Below are positions 1 to 6,275 of a stretch of 14,351 nucleotides of DNA, piece by piece. The notes beneath the pieces are model-generated. The model searched no databases, was not told the DNA's origin, and saw nothing but the letters and a program-made list of their open reading frames with translations. Positions within the stretch are counted from its first letter, which is position 1; each line of letters begins with the position of its first letter. The stretch is from assembly GCA_001920085.1 (NCBI GenBank), contig MNJC01000081.1, positions 1 to 14,351 on the forward strand, given 5' to 3'. Both the position numbers and the translations under genes were made by a program. This DNA is from Actinobacteria bacterium 13_1_20CM_4_69_9 (GTDB lineage Bacteria > Actinomycetota > Thermoleophilia > Gaiellales > Gaiellaceae).

Positions 1-442
1 TGCGCAGGCGCGTGTCGACGTTGCCCCGAAGCGGCTCGATCGAGAGCGTCGGCTCGAGCGCGAGCAGTTGCGCCCGGCGGCGGATCGATGCCGTTCCGAT
101 TCGCATTCCGGGACGGATCGCGTCCGCGCCGCACAGCGCGTCGCGCGGGTCGTCCCGCTCGGTGTAGGCACCGACTGCGAGCCCCGCCGTGTCGGTCGAC
201 GTCATGTCCTTCGCCGAGTGCACCGCGACGTCGACGCGGCCGTCGAGCAACGCCTCCTCCAGCTCCTTCACGAAGACTCCGCGCGCGCCGATCTCGCCGA
301 ACGGGCGTGTCCGGTCGCGGTCCCCCGCCGTCGTGATCGGGACGAGCGCGATCTCGATGCCCGGGCCGCGCAGCCGCGCTGCCGCGGACTCGGCCTGGGT
401 CAGCGCGAGCCTACTGCCGCGGGAGCCGACGCGAATCAGCAC
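1..442 (-). CDS. hemC: Porphobilinogen deaminase (hydroxymethylbilane synthase), 5' part only
   Basis: Cytosolic enzyme of tetrapyrrole synthesis that polymerises four porphobilinogens into hydroxymethylbilane. The window holds the first 147 residues; the gene runs off at position 1, so the dipyrromethane-binding cysteine of the family is not visible. Seen: N-terminal VGSRGSRLALTQAE (residues 5-18), HSAKDM at 75-80 with the catalytic-type Asp79, GTASIRRRAQLL at 116-127 with the arginine pair that binds acidic side chains, and LRGNVDTRLR at 138-147. The start chosen is GTG at 442, because family homology begins right after it. The frame is open up to 541 but offers only a TTG at 475 upstream, without a ribosome site. 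No good Shine-Dalgarno precedes the GTG. It follows hemA by 114 bp, a gap that contains a strong hairpin. Last visible gene of the long minus-strand cofactor operon. Confidence 0.93.
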   Translation of the reverse strand, partial: MLIRVGSRGSRLALTQAESAAARLRGPGIEIALVPITTAGDRDRTRPFGEIGARGVFVKELEEALLDGRVDVAVHSAKDMTSTDTAGLAVGAYTERDDPRDALCGADAIRPGMRIGTASIRRRAQLLALEPTLSIEPLRGNVDTRLR

Positions 443-484
443 GGCACCACACGCGCGGCGGCCGCACGCGCGCAACGCACGACC

Positions 485-519
485 GGCGCCGACGGATGCG
501 AACGAACGCCGTCGGCACC
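485..519 (-). promoter_or_regulatory. Strong hairpin in the hemA-hemC gap
   Basis: Arms 485-495 and 509-519 form an 11-bp stem, 10 Watson-Crick pairs plus one G-U in RNA of the minus strand, around a 13-nt loop. It lies between the hemA stop and the hemC GTG, in the only long gap of an otherwise tightly packed operon. No U-run follows, so it is not a classical intrinsic terminator. An attenuator, an mRNA-stability element or a processing site are possible readings. Confidence 0.5.
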
Positions 520-556
520 TGCACCGGGAGCGGGCGCCCGATCAGACCCGCAGTCT

Positions 557-1783
557 TCAGCGATCGTCCTCGAGACCGAACAGGTGGCGCACCGCGTCAG
601 CATAAATCACGCCGTCGGCTGCCGCAGCGGCCTGCTTCATGCGGATCGTCGGCAGGTGCAAGAGCTTGTTCAGGACGGCGGCGGTCACGGATTCGGCCGC
701 GCGCCGCTCGGCGCCGCTCAGCTTCGCGCGGTCGAGCTCGGCCGTGCGGATCTCCTCGGCCCGTGCACGCAACGAGGCGATCGCGGGGACGACGTCCAGC
801 GATGCCTGCCACTCGCGAAAGCGCTCCGCCTCGGCGTCGACGATCGCTTCCGCACGCTCGGCCTCGCGCCGACGTCCGGCGAGCGTCTCCGCGACGACCG
901 CCTCGAGGTCGTCGATGTCGTACAGGTAGCAGCCGTCGAGCTCGTGGATCGCGGGATCGAGGTCGCGAGGGACGGCGAGATCGATCAGGAAGAGCGGCCG
1001 TCCCCTGCGTGCGTGCAGGGTGCGTTCCACCTCCGCGCGCGACAGCATCCAATCGGGAGACGACGTCGAGGAGAGCACGACGTCGACGTGCTCCAGGTTC
1101 TCGGCGACACGATCGAGCGACAGCGGCGTGCCGCCGTAGCGCCGGGTGAGCTCCTGGGCGCGTTCCGGAGTGCGGTTGGCGACGAACGCGATCGCGGCGC
1201 CTCGCGCAGCCAGGCTCTTGATCGCGAGCTCGCCCGCCTCGCCGGCGCCTACGACGAGCACTGAGCGTCCGCCGAGCTCGCCGAAGACCTGCTCTGCGAG
1301 CGCGGCAGCAGCCGACGACACGGATGCCGGGCTCTCGCCGATCGCGGTCTCCGTGCGCGCCTTCCTGCCGGCGTGCAAGGCGTCGCGGAAGAGGCGGTCG
1401 AGGATCGGGCCCGTTGCGCCGAGATGGTGCGCGCCGCGCACCTGGCCGAGGATCTCGCCCTCGCCCGGCACCATCGAGTCGAGCCCTGCCGCCACGCGGA
1501 AGAGATGCAGCGCCGCCGCCTCGTCGCGGAGACGGTAGAGCGACGGCCCGAGCTCCTCCTCGAGCGCGAGCAGGGCAGCCTCGGCCTTGCGCTCGGCTTC
1601 GTCCGGCGAGTCCTCCGCGAGGTAGAGCTCGGTGCGGTTACACGTCGAGAGGCACACGGCCTCACCGCGCTCGCCCGCAAGCCGCCGCGCGAGGTCGCGC
1701 GCACGTTCGGGGTCGAGCGCCGCCCGCTCCCGGAGCTCCACAGGGGCCTGGTGGTGCGAGATGCCGACGAGGACGACGCTCAT
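557..1783 (-). CDS. hemA: Glutamyl-tRNA reductase
   Basis: NADPH-dependent reduction of glutamyl-tRNA(Glu) to glutamate-1-semialdehyde, the first committed step of C5-pathway heme synthesis, in the cytosol. The 408-residue product is of usual length. Seen: GISHHQAPVELRERAA at 7-22; STCNR at 46-50 with the nucleophilic Cys48; GEGEILGQVR at 107-116; SPASVSSAA at 151-159; the nucleotide-binding loop VVGAGEAGELA at 177-187; NRT at 203-205; LIDLAVPRDLDP at 266-277; and a C-terminal helical dimerisation part ending in HLFGLE. The start is ATG at 1783. The same frame stays open to 2479, but that upstream part overlaps the preceding membrane-protein gene and has no HemA homology. ATG overlaps the upstream stop as ATGA, and no Shine-Dalgarno is visible, so translation is probably coupled. 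Sits between a CcsA/HemX-family gene and hemC, a neighbourhood like the Bacillus hemAXC cluster in a different order. Confidence 0.96.
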   Translation of the reverse strand: MSVVLVGISHHQAPVELRERAALDPERARDLARRLAGERGEAVCLSTCNRTELYLAEDSPDEAERKAEAALLALEEELGPSLYRLRDEAAALHLFRVAAGLDSMVPGEGEILGQVRGAHHLGATGPILDRLFRDALHAGRKARTETAIGESPASVSSAAAALAEQVFGELGGRSVLVVGAGEAGELAIKSLAARGAAIAFVANRTPERAQELTRRYGGTPLSLDRVAENLEHVDVVLSSTSSPDWMLSRAEVERTLHARRGRPLFLIDLAVPRDLDPAIHELDGCYLYDIDDLEAVVAETLAGRRREAERAEAIVDAEAERFREWQASLDVVPAIASLRARAEEIRTAELDRAKLSGAERRAAESVTAAVLNKLLHLPTIRMKQAAAAADGVIYADAVRHLFGLEDDR

Positions 1784-2571
1784 GCGGCGAAGTGAGTGAC
1801 GGGGAGAGCAAGGCGAACGACCACGACGAGGACGAAGCCTGCGAGCACGAGGTAGGCGGCCCGGCGGCCGCGCCACCCCACGAAGTGGCGCAGCGCGAGA
1901 TACCCGGCATACACCGCCCAGGTCAAGACGGTGACGGCCATCAGCGCGTCGTAGCCGCCGCCGCGATCCTCGAGCCGCACGATCCCGACCGCTATGCCGA
2001 GCGTAAGCGCGGGGAGCGCGAACGCAATGGTGCGGGCCACGACGTCGTCGAGCTTCGCGAGCGCCGGTGCGCGCACGCGCAGGATCGAGCGCTCGTGCCG
2101 CTTCAGGCGGCGCTCTTGCCAGAGGTAGAGAGCGGACAGCCCGGCCGCCAGCGTGAAGCCGGCGAACGCCGCGAGCACGAGGCCGACGTGCAGCACGAGG
2201 AAGAGGTTCGAGTAGTGGCTCTGCCCCTCGGTGCCGGTGCCTCCCCCGATGCGCGCCAGCGCGAACAGCACGACGGCGAGCGGCAGCACGGCGAGGCCGA
2301 GCAGCCGGTAGCGCGGGCGGCAGCCCCAGATCAGGTACGCGCCGACAACGAGCCAGACGAACAGGTTCAGCGAGCCCCCCCAGGTCGACCACGGGAAGCC
2401 GTCCGCACGCGCAGCCTGCACCCCGAGCAACGCGGTCTGCACGAGCCAGCCGATCCGCACGCCCCACGTTGCGGCCCAACCCGCGCGGCCCGGTTGCCGC
2501 GCCTCGCCGAAGTACGCGACGGCGGCCTCGCCGTACGCGAGCAGCGCCGGCCAGAACAGGAACTCAGCCAA
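1780..2571 (-). CDS. CcsA/HemX-family cytochrome c assembly membrane protein
   Basis: Polytopic inner-membrane protein of 263 residues, with about eight hydrophobic segments, of the family that contains CcsA (heme delivery to apocytochrome c) and HemX (linked to HemA levels in Bacillus). Seen: FPWSTWGGSLNLFVWLVVGAYL-type segment near 59-80; a conserved-looking histidine in LHVGLVLAAFAGF (His128); ALYLWQER at 147-154; TLGIAVGI at 190-197; LTWAVYAGYLALR at 216-228; GWRGRRAAY at 232-240; and a final His260. The WGxxWxWD heme motif expected after TLGIAVGI is not present: residues 198-212 read VRLEDRGGGYDALMA. The length is close to HemX and shorter than most CcsA or ResC. The start is TTG at 2571, overlapping the ccmD-like stop by 8 bp, with AGAAGG about 13 nt upstream. 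The end overlaps hemA as ATGA. Family is clear; whether it works on heme delivery or as HemX is open. Confidence 0.8.
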   Translation of the reverse strand: MAEFLFWPALLAYGEAAVAYFGEARQPGRAGWAATWGVRIGWLVQTALLGVQAARADGFPWSTWGGSLNLFVWLVVGAYLIWGCRPRYRLLGLAVLPLAVVLFALARIGGGTGTEGQSHYSNLFLVLHVGLVLAAFAGFTLAAGLSALYLWQERRLKRHERSILRVRAPALAKLDDVVARTIAFALPALTLGIAVGIVRLEDRGGGYDALMAVTVLTWAVYAGYLALRHFVGWRGRRAAYLVLAGFVLVVVVRLALPVTHFAA

Positions 2572-2743
2572 CTGCGACCGCCTTCTGCTCGGGCTCTTCC
2601 TTCTTCCGCAGTGCGAGCTCCGCCAGCTCGGCGAGCTCCCGTTCGAGCCGCTGGAGCTTCAGGGCGATGATGAACACGTACGCGAGCAGCACGATGAAGA
2701 CGACGAGGTAGACGGCGGCGACGTACTTCTCCTCGGTCGTCAC
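2564..2743 (-). CDS. ccmD: CcmD-like small membrane protein
   Basis: A 59-residue product with one transmembrane helix at about residues 8-29 (rich in V, L, F and I), followed by a charged, probably helical cytosolic tail KLQRLERELAELAELALRKK. This is the classic outline of CcmD, the small partner that helps release holo-CcmE from the CcmABC heme exporter. Such proteins are too short and variable for motif proof, so the call rests on size, topology and position directly after ccmC. The start is GTG at 2743, which overlaps the ccmC stop as GTGA. The stop overlaps the next gene by 8 bp. In the wrong start choice, the same frame extends far upstream into ccmC, but that part is a shadow. Confidence 0.75.
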   Translation of the reverse strand: MTTEEKYVAAVYLVVFIVLLAYVFIIALKLQRLERELAELAELALRKKEEPEQKAVAVG

Positions 2744-3450
2744 TGCAGCGCCTCCCGCAGCTCGCGCAACCGGATGTCGAGGCGCTTCCCGGCGAGCTCG
2801 AGGTGGTAGAGCGTCGCGGCGACCGCGAACATCGCAAGCACGGCGACGCAGAACGTGAAGAACTGGGACCCGGCCATGTTCGGCCCGCCCTCGTCGAACG
2901 CGATCGGATGGATGAAGCGCTGAGACAGCCGGATCGCGAGGATGCTGACCGGGATCAGCGCGACGCCGAACAGCGCGTAGACGGCGCTGAGATTCGCGCG
3001 CTGCGGACCGGGCGGAAGCGAGTAGCGGAGCATGAAGTAGGCGCAATAGAACAGGAACAGGACGAGGAAGAGGACGAGCTGGTCTTCGCTCCACACCCAC
3101 CAGTGCCCCCAGCGGTAGCGCGCCCAGATCGACCCGGTCACGAGGGTCAGGACGCCGAAGATGACACCGAGATGGATGGCGACGTAGCTCTCCAGGTCGG
3201 CGTCCTCGTCACCCTTCCAGAGATGGCGAAGCGCCTTCCAGCCGCCCCAGCCGAAGCATGCGTACGCCGTGAACGCGATCGGGACGTGGAAGTAGAAGAT
3301 CTTCTGGTTGAGGCCGTCCTCGTCGAGCGGCGCGTAGAAGAAGATCAGGGCGATCGCCGCCGCCATCAACGTCAGGGCGAGCGTTGCGAGCGCCGGGAGG
3401 CGGTTATTCCGTGACCACGTACTCAAAGGACGCCCAGCAAATGATCGCAA
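2740..3450 (-). CDS. ccmC: CcmC-type heme exporter/handling protein
   Basis: Six-helix inner-membrane protein of cytochrome c maturation system I that presents heme to CcmE. 236 residues from TTG 3450, near the family norm. Seen: IFYFHVPIAFTAY with the first conserved periplasmic-side His55, LVTGSIWARYRWGHWWVWSEDQ at 103-124 carrying the tryptophan-rich WWD region, and FIHPIAFDEGGPNMAG with the second conserved His181. The usual sequence is WGTWWVWDARLTS. Here the aspartate position is Ser121, followed by Glu-Asp. The start is uncertain: TTG at 3450 (overlaps ccmB by 47 bp) or TTG at 3426 (23 bp overlap), neither with a good ribosome site. The stop overlaps ccmD as GTGA. Encoded with ccmA, ccmB and ccmD, but ccmE, ccmF and ccmH are not in the window. 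Confidence 0.9.
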   Translation of the reverse strand: MRSFAGRPLSTWSRNNRLPALATLALTLMAAAIALIFFYAPLDEDGLNQKIFYFHVPIAFTAYACFGWGGWKALRHLWKGDEDADLESYVAIHLGVIFGVLTLVTGSIWARYRWGHWWVWSEDQLVLFLVLFLFYCAYFMLRYSLPPGPQRANLSAVYALFGVALIPVSILAIRLSQRFIHPIAFDEGGPNMAGSQFFTFCVAVLAMFAVAATLYHLELAGKRLDIRLRELREALQ

Positions 3451-4042
3451 AGAGCGCGTCGTACAGGCCGAGCAACCCGAGGTAGCGGGCCGGCTCGCCG
3501 GAGACGCTGGCGCCCACGCCGCCGATCACGATCGGGATGGCCAGGGGCAGGAAGAGCAGTGGCAGCAGCAGCTCCCGGGCCCGGCTCGCCGTGGCCATCG
3601 CCGCAAGGAGCGTCCCGACGGCCGCGATCCCCACGTCCGCGAGAACGACGCCGCCGACCAGCCCGGCGTCCACCGGCCTGAAGAAGAGGGCGTAGGCCGG
3701 GAGGGCGATCACCTCGGCGAGGCCGAGGAACGCGAGAATCGAGAGCGCCTTGCCGAGCCAGATCGCGCTGCGATCGCTCGGAGCGAGCACGAGCCCGTCG
3801 ATCACGCCCTGCTCCCGCTCGGCCGCGAACGAGCGAGAGAGGCCGAGCAGTGCGGTGAAGAGGAGCGCCACCCACAGCAGCCCCGTCGCCGCGAGATCGG
3901 ACGACTCGGCGGGCAGCACGAAGTGGAAGACGACGAGTGTCGACACCACGAACAGGAGCATCGCCGGCAGCGTGTCACGCGCCCGCAGCTCGAGCAGCAG
4001 ATCCTTGCGCGCGAGCGCACCGACGTCTGCGAAATACGTCAC
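3404..4042 (-). CDS. ccmB: CcmB heme exporter permease
   Basis: Membrane subunit of the CcmABCD complex, which uses ATP to release heme-loaded CcmE at the outer face of the inner membrane. 212 residues, typical of CcmB, with about six hydrophobic segments. Seen: N-terminal ARKDLLLELRARDTLPAML at 11-29, the family's amphipathic entry with the E-L-R pattern; FTALLGLSRSFAAEREQGVIDGL around 62-84, matching the conserved cytosolic loop of CcmB (E...G.l.gL); and a late LPLLFLPLAIPIVIGG segment. The start is GTG at 4042, which overlaps the ccmA stop as GTGA. The frame stays open upstream within ccmA, but without homology. The stop is TAA at 3404, just inside the ccmC reading frame. Confidence 0.92.
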   Translation of the reverse strand: MTYFADVGALARKDLLLELRARDTLPAMLLFVVSTLVVFHFVLPAESSDLAATGLLWVALLFTALLGLSRSFAAEREQGVIDGLVLAPSDRSAIWLGKALSILAFLGLAEVIALPAYALFFRPVDAGLVGGVVLADVGIAAVGTLLAAMATASRARELLLPLLFLPLAIPIVIGGVGASVSGEPARYLGLLGLYDALFAIICWASFEYVVTE

Positions 4043-4623
4043 GCGAGCGCCAGCCGCGCCGACGCGAACTGCTCCAACCGCTCCGGCTCGTGCGTCGCGA
4101 CGACGAACGTCGCGCGGGCCACCCGTTCGGCCAGCTCGCGGTCGAGCAGCCGCTCGCCCTCGTCGTCGAGCCCGCTGTAGGGCTCGTCGAGCAGGAGCAA
4201 GCTCGGCTCGTGCAGCAGCGTGCGACACAGTGCCAGCCGCTGGAGCATGCCGCGCGAGAACGAGCCGGCGCGCGCGTGACGTGCGTCCCAGAGACCGAAA
4301 CGCTCGAGCAGCATGCCCGTCCGCTCACGCCGCTCGGCTATCCGGTAGAGCCGGCCGTACAAGTCGAGGTTCTCGTGGGCTGTCAGCTCTCTGTAGACGA
4401 GCGGCTCGTGCCCGAGGTATCCCAACCGCCCGCGCTCGACGCCGACCGAGAGCTCGCCGCGGCTCGGAGCCGCGAGGCCGGCGCAGAGGCGGAGGAGGGT
4501 CGTCTTGCCGGAGCCGTTCGGCCCGGTGACGAGCAGAAAGTCCTCGGTGCCGACATCGAGCGATACGCCGCGCAGGATTCGTTTGTCCCCGTACCGCTTC
4601 TCGAGCGCACGAGCGTGGATCAC
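4039..4623 (-). CDS. ccmA: CcmA heme exporter ATP-binding subunit
   Basis: ABC ATPase that powers the CcmABCD complex at the cytosolic face. 194 residues, a compact single nucleotide-binding domain as is usual for CcmA. Seen: Walker A GPNGSGKTT at 34-42, signature SFSRGMLQRL at 121-130 (S-x-G-x-x-Q-R, in the CcmA style rather than LSGGQ), Walker B SLLLLDEPYSGLD at 141-153 with Glu147, and the switch histidine THEPERL at 177-183 (His178). The GLGYLGH-like stretch at 65-72 is the Q-loop region and is typical of CcmA (ylGH). The start is GTG at 4623 overlapping the prenyltransferase stop as GTGA. The stop overlaps ccmB as GTGA. The longer open frame upstream is a shadow of the prenyltransferase gene. 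Confidence 0.94.
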   Translation of the reverse strand: MIHARALEKRYGDKRILRGVSLDVGTEDFLLVTGPNGSGKTTLLRLCAGLAAPSRGELSVGVERGRLGYLGHEPLVYRELTAHENLDLYGRLYRIAERRERTGMLLERFGLWDARHARAGSFSRGMLQRLALCRTLLHEPSLLLLDEPYSGLDDEGERLLDRELAERVARATFVVATHEPERLEQFASARLALA

Positions 4624-5480
4624 AGCGTCGCCTCCGCGAGAACGAACGCAAAGAAGACGACGCTGATCAGACCGTTGACGGTGAAGAACGCCGCGTCGAG
4701 ACGGCGGAGGTCTCCCGGCCGGATGAGGGAGTGTTCGTACGCGAGCAGCACGGCGACCGCGATGACGCCGAGCCAGTAGGGCCACGTCAGGTCCAGCCCG
4801 ATTCCGACCGCGGCGAGCAGCACGACGGTCAGGGCGTGCAGGATGCGCGCGCCGCGAAACGCGCCTTCGACGCCGAACCGCGCCGACACCGAGTGCAGCC
4901 CCTGCTGAAGATCGATCTCGCGATCGAACAGCGAGTAGAAGAGGTCGAAGCCCGTGATCCAGGCGGCGACCGCAGCGCCGAGCGCCCATGCTTCCCATGG
5001 GAGCCGCCCGGTGATGGCGACCCACGCGCCGACCGGCGCGAGCCCGTCGACCGCGCCCAGCCAGAAGTGGCTCAGCCACGTGAACCGCTTCAGGTACGGG
5101 TAGACGACGAAGGCGACGATCGGGATCGGCGCGAGCCAGCGCACGATGGGGTCGAGCTGAAAGCAGGCGACCAGGTAGAGCGCCAGCGCGAGCGCGCAGA
5201 AGACGACGACCTGCACGCGCGACAGCGCTCCGGACGGCACCTCCCGCGTCGCCGTGCGCGGGTTGCGTGCGTCGATCTCGGCGTCGACGAGCCGGTTGAT
5301 GCTCATCGCCAGCGAGCGCGCGCCGACCATCGCCAGCGTGATCCAGACGAGGTCGTGTGCCGACGGAACCTCGTTGCGGCACAGCAGCGCGCCGATGTAC
5401 GCAAACGGAAGCGCGAAAACCGTGTGCTCGATCTTCACGAGCGACGCGAAGCGACGCGGGAGGACGGCTACCGAGCTCAT
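4620..5480 (-). CDS. ubiA: UbiA-family aromatic prenyltransferase (UbiA/MqnP-like)
   Basis: Intramembrane enzyme that attaches a polyprenyl chain to an aromatic acid in quinone synthesis. 286 residues with eight or nine predicted helices. Seen: first aspartate motif NRLVDAEID at 62-70 (N-x3-D66-x3-D70), followed by ARNPRTATREVPSG at 71-84, and second motif around DLFYSLFDREID at 179-190 (Tyr182, Asp186, Asp190), which bind Mg-diphosphate. The NPRT..RE.PSG run is the pattern of the UbiA subgroup that includes MqnP of the futalosine menaquinone route, so MqnP is a real alternative to ubiquinone-type UbiA; ubiquinone itself is unlikely in an actinobacterium. Substrate is inferred, not shown. ATG at 5480 overlaps the mogA stop as ATGA. 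Grouping with cytochrome and heme genes fits a role in electron transport. Confidence 0.88.
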   Translation of the reverse strand: MSSVAVLPRRFASLVKIEHTVFALPFAYIGALLCRNEVPSAHDLVWITLAMVGARSLAMSINRLVDAEIDARNPRTATREVPSGALSRVQVVVFCALALALYLVACFQLDPIVRWLAPIPIVAFVVYPYLKRFTWLSHFWLGAVDGLAPVGAWVAITGRLPWEAWALGAAVAAWITGFDLFYSLFDREIDLQQGLHSVSARFGVEGAFRGARILHALTVVLLAAVGIGLDLTWPYWLGVIAVAVLLAYEHSLIRPGDLRRLDAAFFTVNGLISVVFFAFVLAEATL

Positions 5481-5959
5481 GTCGTCGGCCGGTGCACGGT
5501 CGCCTCGTCGGAGATCAGCTCGAGCGCGTGCGCGAGCGCCGGCTTGATCAGCTCGAACCCGTCGCGGCAGCCGCCGAGCGAGCCGGGAAGGTTGACGATC
5601 AGCGTCTCACCGCGAATGCCGGCGACGCCGCGGCCGAGCAGACCGTGCGGCGTCTTCTTGACGGCGTCTGCGCGGAGGGCCTCGGCGATCCCCGGCACCG
5701 CGCGGTCGAGAACCGACTCGGTCGCCTCGGGGGTGAAGTCCCGCGGCGAGACCCCCGTCCCCCCGGTCGTCAGAACCAGCCGCGCCGTCTGCGCGAGCTC
5801 GCGAATCGCGGCGGCGATCTGCGGACGCTCGTCCGGGACGACGCGGTGCTCGACGTCGTAGTGGTCGGCCTCGAGCAGCTCGACGAGGAGCGCGCCGCTC
5901 TCGTCTTCCCGCTCGCCGGCGGAAACGCCGTCCGAGATGGTGACGACCGCGGCCCTCAG
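5477..5959 (-). CDS. MogA/MoaB-family molybdopterin adenylyltransferase, CTG start
   Basis: Activates molybdopterin by adenylylation before metal insertion; soluble. 160 residues, usual for single-domain MogA/MoaB. Seen: RAAVVTISDGVSAGEREDESG at the N-terminus, TTGGTGVSPRD at 64-74 (MPT-binding loop), FTPEAT at 75-80, and NLPGSLGG at 123-130 (the family NLPGxP loop with Ser-Leu in place of the proline position). No ATG, GTG or TTG exists in frame between moaC and the first conserved residues. CTG at 5959 fits: it forms a CTGA overlap with the moaC stop, the same geometry as its neighbours, and has AAGGAG five bases upstream. Internal GTG or ATG starts would remove conserved strands. MogA and MoaB cannot be separated by eye. 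The stop overlaps ubiA as ATGA. Confidence 0.88.
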   Translation of the reverse strand: MRAAVVTISDGVSAGEREDESGALLVELLEADHYDVEHRVVPDERPQIAAAIRELAQTARLVLTTGGTGVSPRDFTPEATESVLDRAVPGIAEALRADAVKKTPHGLLGRGVAGIRGETLIVNLPGSLGGCRDGFELIKPALAHALELISDEATVHRPTT

Positions 5960-6264
5960 ACCGGCTCCTTCGTCTTCTCGACCAGCATCACGTCCGAGAT
6001 AGACATGTCCTTGTCGATTGCCTTCGCCATGTCGTAGACCGTCAGGGCCGCCACCGAGACAGCCGTGAGCGCCTCCATCTCGACGCCGGTTTGGGCCGTC
6101 GTCTCGGCGGTCGCGGTGATCTCCACCGCGTCGGCGCCGACCTCGAGAGAGACCTCGACGTGGGTGAGGGGCAGCGGATGGCAGAGCGGGATCAGCTCGC
6201 TCGTCCGCTTCGCCGCCACCATGCGAAGGTCGCCCGCCTCGCCGAGGTGGCTCAGCTCCGCCAT
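5956..6264 (-). CDS. moaC: MoaC, cyclic pyranopterin monophosphate synthase, internally shortened
   Basis: MoaC acts after MoaA in the first step of molybdenum cofactor synthesis. The 102-residue product is much shorter than the usual 155-165. The N-terminal MAELSHLGEAGDLRMV (1-16) matches the normal MoaC start, but it joins directly to AAKRTSELIPLCHPL (17-31), which normally begins near residue 65. By recall of the E. coli protein, residues 17-64 are absent, including the DVS.K segment and the KGDV..ARIAGI segment with catalytic Lys51. Still present are His29, Glu62 and Glu64 in GVEMEAL, Asp78 and Lys81 in YDMAKA, with the 16- and 3-residue spacings of the family. ATG at 6264 lies 11 bp after the otsA stop, without a clear ribosome site. 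The frame is open upstream into otsA but without homology. Likely impaired, or a sequence/assembly deletion. Confidence 0.85.
   Translation of the reverse strand: MAELSHLGEAGDLRMVAAKRTSELIPLCHPLPLTHVEVSLEVGADAVEITATAETTAQTGVEMEALTAVSVAALTVYDMAKAIDKDMSISDVMLVEKTKEPV
5965..5970 (-). promoter_or_regulatory. Shine-Dalgarno site that sets the CTG start of mogA
   Basis: AAGGAG reads on the minus strand from 5970 to 5965, inside the last moaC codons, with a 5-nt spacer to CTG 5959. It is one of the best ribosome sites in the operon and is the main reason to accept a CTG start. Confidence 0.7.
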
Positions 6265-6275
6265 TCGAGGCGATG

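Noticed and set aside
557..2479. A fused 640-residue protein ending in HemA
   Set aside because: The extra N-terminal part overlaps the HemX-like gene in another frame and has no homology. HemA homology begins at ATG 1783.
1324..2670. Long plus-strand open frame opposite hemA and the HemX-like gene
   Set aside because: Arg/Pro/Ala-rich translation without motifs, antisense to two genes with clear family motifs. Stop codons are rare in GC-rich DNA.
6180..6270. Frameshift as the cause of the short MoaC
   Set aside because: The other two minus-strand frames across the junction do not encode the missing MoaC segment, and there is no spare DNA between the two matching parts. It is a deletion, not a shift.
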